Part shown: positions 63,911 through 64,000 of the stretch, piece by piece | Numbering within the stretch: the first letter of the stretch is position 1 | How the letters are laid out: every line of letters starts with the position of its first letter | NCBI RefSeq assembly: GCF_007049795.1 | Contig: NZ_SCFY01000004.1 | Span: 220,584-284,583 of the forward strand | DNA length: 64,000 nucleotides | Origin: Ectopseudomonas mendocina | Lineage (GTDB): Bacteria > Pseudomonadota > Gammaproteobacteria > Pseudomonadales > Pseudomonadaceae | Direction: 5' to 3' | The notes under the pieces: generated by a model | Databases searched by the model: none | The model's input: only the letters and a program-made list of their open reading frames with translations | Told to the model about the DNA's origin: nothing | Program-made: the position numbers and the translations under genes

Positions 63911-63937
63911 AAAGGCCACCTTCAGGTGGCCTTTTTC
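63911..63937 (+). terminator. Rho-independent terminator in the birA upstream region
   Basis: AAAGGCCACC and GGTGGCCTTTTT form a strong stem with a TTCA loop; the plus-strand T-run is good, the minus-strand one weaker. No adjoining gene is visible in this window, so what it ends is unclear. Confidence 0.8.
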
Positions 63938-63960
63938 TTGATGCCGATAACGCAATACCC

Positions 63961-64000
63961 CGCAGGAGTGAGCTCTGCTCGCGAAGCTACGTAGGGTGCT
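63961..64000. repeat. REP-like sequence at the window end
   Basis: CGCAGGAGTGAGCTCTGCTC resembles a Pseudomonas REP head, and TACGTAGGGTGCT, at the window end, resembles the start of the 13563 palindrome. The 230 nt upstream of birA (63771-64000) holds only this and the terminator. Confidence 0.5.

Noticed and set aside
63771..64000. 5S rRNA upstream of birA, as in P. aeruginosa
   Set aside because: No 5S-like sequence is visible in the last 230 nt; an rRNA operon may lie beyond the window.

Overview
This is a chromosomal housekeeping segment from a gammaproteobacterium of the genus Pseudomonas. The protein sequences, the GC-rich codon use and the gene order (nrdR-ribD-ribE-ribB-ribH-nusB-thiL-pgpA, oprG, uvrA-bfr, and the joined alpha/spc/S10/str/rpoBC/rplKAJL/nusG-secE/tuf/tRNA/coaX/birA superoperon region) all fit. 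From memory, the layout equals two P. aeruginosa PAO1 segments (around PA4050-PA4069 and PA4232-PA4280) joined at about position 21230. The organism is not P. aeruginosa itself: it has katG where PAO1 has katA, and a TonB/ExbB/TtpC-type cluster lies between the zinc-type operon and oprG. A P. mendocina/oleovorans-like lineage is my guess, not proven.

Positions 1-7340 (minus strand): riboflavin synthesis and vitamin/lipid genes. The order of transcription is nrdR, ribD, an FMN riboswitch, ribE, a RibB with a degenerate RibA-like tail (RibBX type), ribH, nusB, thiL, pgpA, a periplasmic solute-binding protein, and the start of another secreted protein cut by the window edge. Positions 7484-9507 (plus): a lipoprotein, a class I methyltransferase and a CnoX/YbbN-type thioredoxin-TPR protein.

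Positions 9743-21222: accessory envelope genes. A near-perfect Zur-like palindrome precedes a His-rich periplasmic protein, a MacB-like ABC ATPase and an FtsX-type permease, followed by a DUF3299 protein. After REP-like repeats and a terminator comes a minus-strand DUF3450-TtpC-ExbB-ExbD-TonB-TPR energy-transduction cluster with a candidate Fur box, then oprG and two SDR-type sugar nucleotide enzymes. Positions 21242-29004: ssb, a YajR-like MFS transporter, uvrA, bacterioferritin and katG.

Positions 29293-59495 (all minus): nearly the whole transcription/translation core: rplQ-rpoA-rpsD-rpsK-rpsM, rpmJ-secY-rplO-rpmD-rpsE-rplR-rplF-rpsH-rpsN-rplE-rplX-rplN-rpsQ-rpmC-rplP-rpsC-rplV-rpsS-rplB-rplW-rplD-rplC-rpsJ, tuf1-fusA-rpsG-rpsL, rpoC-rpoB, rplL-rplJ-rplA-rplK and nusG-secE. 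Positions 59538-61229 hold tRNA-Trp, tuf2 and tRNA-Thr/Gly/Tyr. A SPOR-type protein, coaX and birA follow, and the window ends in intergenic REP-like DNA. Most of this window is conventional. The points most worth a second look are the Zur-type operon beside a TonB cluster, the short leader ORF behind the FMN riboswitch, two terminator-like hairpins inside the spc operon, near-identical tuf genes, and a repeat family abutting the GTG starts of thiL and uvrA.
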